DNA of 23,081 nucleotides, from positions 1 through 23,081 of the forward strand of contig DCAA01000034.1 in assembly GCA_002311345.1 (NCBI GenBank). The letters run 5' to 3'. Source of the stretch: Planctomycetes bacterium UBA1146 (GTDB lineage: Bacteria > Planctomycetota > UBA8108 > UBA1146). A program made the translations under genes and the position numbers. The stretch's first letter is position 1, and every line of letters begins with the position of its first letter. Positions 21,901 through 23,081 of this stretch are shown one piece after another. A model generated the notes under the pieces. The model had not been told where the DNA came from, did not search any database, and saw only the letters and a program-made list of their open reading frames with translations.

Positions 21901-23081
21901 ATGAACGACCTCCCCTCGCGACGTTCATTCATCCACTCCGTGGGCCTCGGTATCACCGCACTGGGGCTGACCGGAACGACTCTCGGTCAAGATAAGAAGA
22001 TTCAAGGCTTCGATGACACTGCGGCCGAAGCCGACTTATCGAGAGAGTGGAAGCCTGTTTCCGACCGCAAGATCCGGGTCGGTATCGTCGGATATGGGGC
22101 CTGCAGTTTTGGCGCGGCCTTCAGCTTCCAGGAGCATCCAAATGTCACGGTGGCGGCTGTTAGCGATCTGTTCGAAGACCGGCGTGCCGCCCTGGCCCGG
22201 GCCTGCCGCTGCGAAAAAACCTATCCATCCCTCGAGGAGATGATCAAGGACGACAGCATCGAGGCGGTATTCGTGGCCACTGACGCCCCAAGCCACGCCC
22301 GGCACTGCATCGACGTCCTCGAGCACGGCAAACACGTCGCTTGCGCCGTGCCCGCCACTTTCGGTTCCCTGGAAGACGCCGACAAACTGTTTGAAGCCGT
22401 CAAAGCAAGCGGCCTCAATTATATGATGTTCGAGACGTCCTACTTCCGTTCCGACTGCTATGCCATGCGGAAGATATTCAAGGCTGGAGGATTCGGTAAT
22501 CTCATTTACTCCGAGGGTGAATACTATCACTACAACGTCGGCGCAGTCCCGTCTTACAAGAACTGGCGGGTCGGTCTCCCGCCCCAATGGTACCCGACTC
22601 ACTCGAACGCCTACTATACGGGCGTTACTGGAGGCAGTTTCACCGAAGTCTCCTGTCAAGCGATGCCCAGTCTGCTCGAACGTCTGCAGCCGCAGAACAA
22701 CATCTACAAGAATGCCTTTGGCACAGAGATCGCACTGCTCCGCACCAGTGACGGCGGCACGGCGCGCATGGCGGTGAGCTGGGACACTCCAGGCGACCAT
22801 GGAGAACGAGGCAGAGTGCGCGGACAGCGAGGCTCCTTCTATGGCAAATACCAGGGCCTGGAAAAGAAGCTGCCCGACGTCACGCCGACCCCTTTGCCTC
22901 CCGGTGTTACCGCTGGAGGCCACGGCGGTTCGCACGGACGTCTCATGAACGAATTCGTCCACTCGATCCTCGAAAACCGAAAACCCCTCATCGACGTCGC
23001 CCAGGCGCTCAACCTGACCGTAGCAGGAATCGTGGCTCACCTGTCCGCTATCAAGGACGGTGAACTCCTGAAGATTCCTCA
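21901..23081 (+). CDS. Tat-exported Gfo/Idh/MocA oxidoreductase (partial)
   Basis: Open from ATG 21901 to the end of the window (393 codons visible). The N-terminus SRRSFIHSVGLGITALGLTG is a twin-arginine signal. A Rossmann NAD(P) domain follows: IRVGIVGYGACSFGAAFS (here GxGxCxxG in place of GxGxxG), then VAAVSDLF, VFVATDAPSHARHCIDVLEH and GKHVACAVPAT, where the usual catalytic EKP motif reads AVPA; the missing Lys is a notable oddity. The C-terminal alpha/beta domain is present up to the cut. Family members oxidise or rearrange sugars and inositols; planctomycetes carry many exported ones. The changed EKP motif means standard dehydrogenase chemistry cannot be assumed. A few residues at the C-terminus are outside the window. 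Confidence 0.85.
   Translation, partial: MNDLPSRRSFIHSVGLGITALGLTGTTLGQDKKIQGFDDTAAEADLSREWKPVSDRKIRVGIVGYGACSFGAAFSFQEHPNVTVAAVSDLFEDRRAALARACRCEKTYPSLEEMIKDDSIEAVFVATDAPSHARHCIDVLEHGKHVACAVPATFGSLEDADKLFEAVKASGLNYMMFETSYFRSDCYAMRKIFKAGGFGNLIYSEGEYYHYNVGAVPSYKNWRVGLPPQWYPTHSNAYYTGVTGGSFTEVSCQAMPSLLERLQPQNNIYKNAFGTEIALLRTSDGGTARMAVSWDTPGDHGERGRVRGQRGSFYGKYQGLEKKLPDVTPTPLPPGVTAGGHGGSHGRLMNEFVHSILENRKPLIDVAQALNLTVAGIVAHLSAIKDGELLKIP

Noticed and set aside
22036..23040. 334-codon minus-strand frame opposite the oxidoreductase
   Set aside because: The plus frame has a Tat signal and Rossmann domain and runs to the window end. The minus frame has no recognisable fold.

Overview
The window reads as part of a chromosome of a Gram-negative bacterium, most likely a marine member of the Planctomycetota. 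The evidence is indirect: a dockerin-like protein C-terminus of the kind common in that phylum, a Tat-exported Gfo/Idh/MocA oxidoreductase, a DUF4886-type SGNH lipoprotein, a THUMP-type rRNA methyltransferase and an outer-membrane porin. I see no rRNA, tRNA, CRISPR array, plasmid origin or intact transposase.

Left part (1-8931), GC-rich and ordinary looking: the end of a dockerin-like protein, a bidirectional terminator, then on the minus strand a 33-residue peptide gene followed by an ATP-grasp ligase related to the PGM1 peptide ligases. Next come a divergent SGNH lipoprotein, a convergent RlmL-like methyltransferase, and a plus-strand phosphate-uptake set (OprO/P-type porin, PhoU-like DUF47 protein, Pit permease) followed by an endonuclease/exonuclease/phosphatase-fold lipoprotein.

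Middle part (about 8985-19240), an accessory island with all genes on the minus strand. It is punctuated by three partial copies of one dispersed repeat (8987-9119, 12965-13252, 18865 to about 18995). The first block holds a chimeric serine hydrolase and a truncated S9-peptidase propeller that start with the same duplicated promoter-proximal and signal-peptide segment, plus a scrap of a two-component-type propeller gene. The second block is a tight five-gene operon: LicC/PntC-like nucleotidyltransferase, HisC/CobD-like PLP enzyme, LicD phosphotransferase, CDP-alcohol phosphatidyltransferase and histidine phosphatase. Together these look like a route that makes a CDP-activated amino-phospho or amino-phosphonate headgroup and transfers it to lipid and glycan. 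An XRE regulator with an ImmA/IrrE-like domain, whose HExxH motif reads HGYAH, precedes the operon and has palindromes in its own promoter and leader. A transposase scrap lies just outside the third repeat.

Right part (19397-23081): an MscS-family channel with a large periplasmic coiled-coil domain, a roughly 560-base non-coding gap with a perfect 12-bp hairpin, a 33-residue lysine-rich protein, and a Gfo/Idh/MocA oxidoreductase running off the window.

The most promising leads are the peptide plus ATP-grasp pair, the headgroup operon with its inserted look, and the repeat-bounded, shuffled genes around it.
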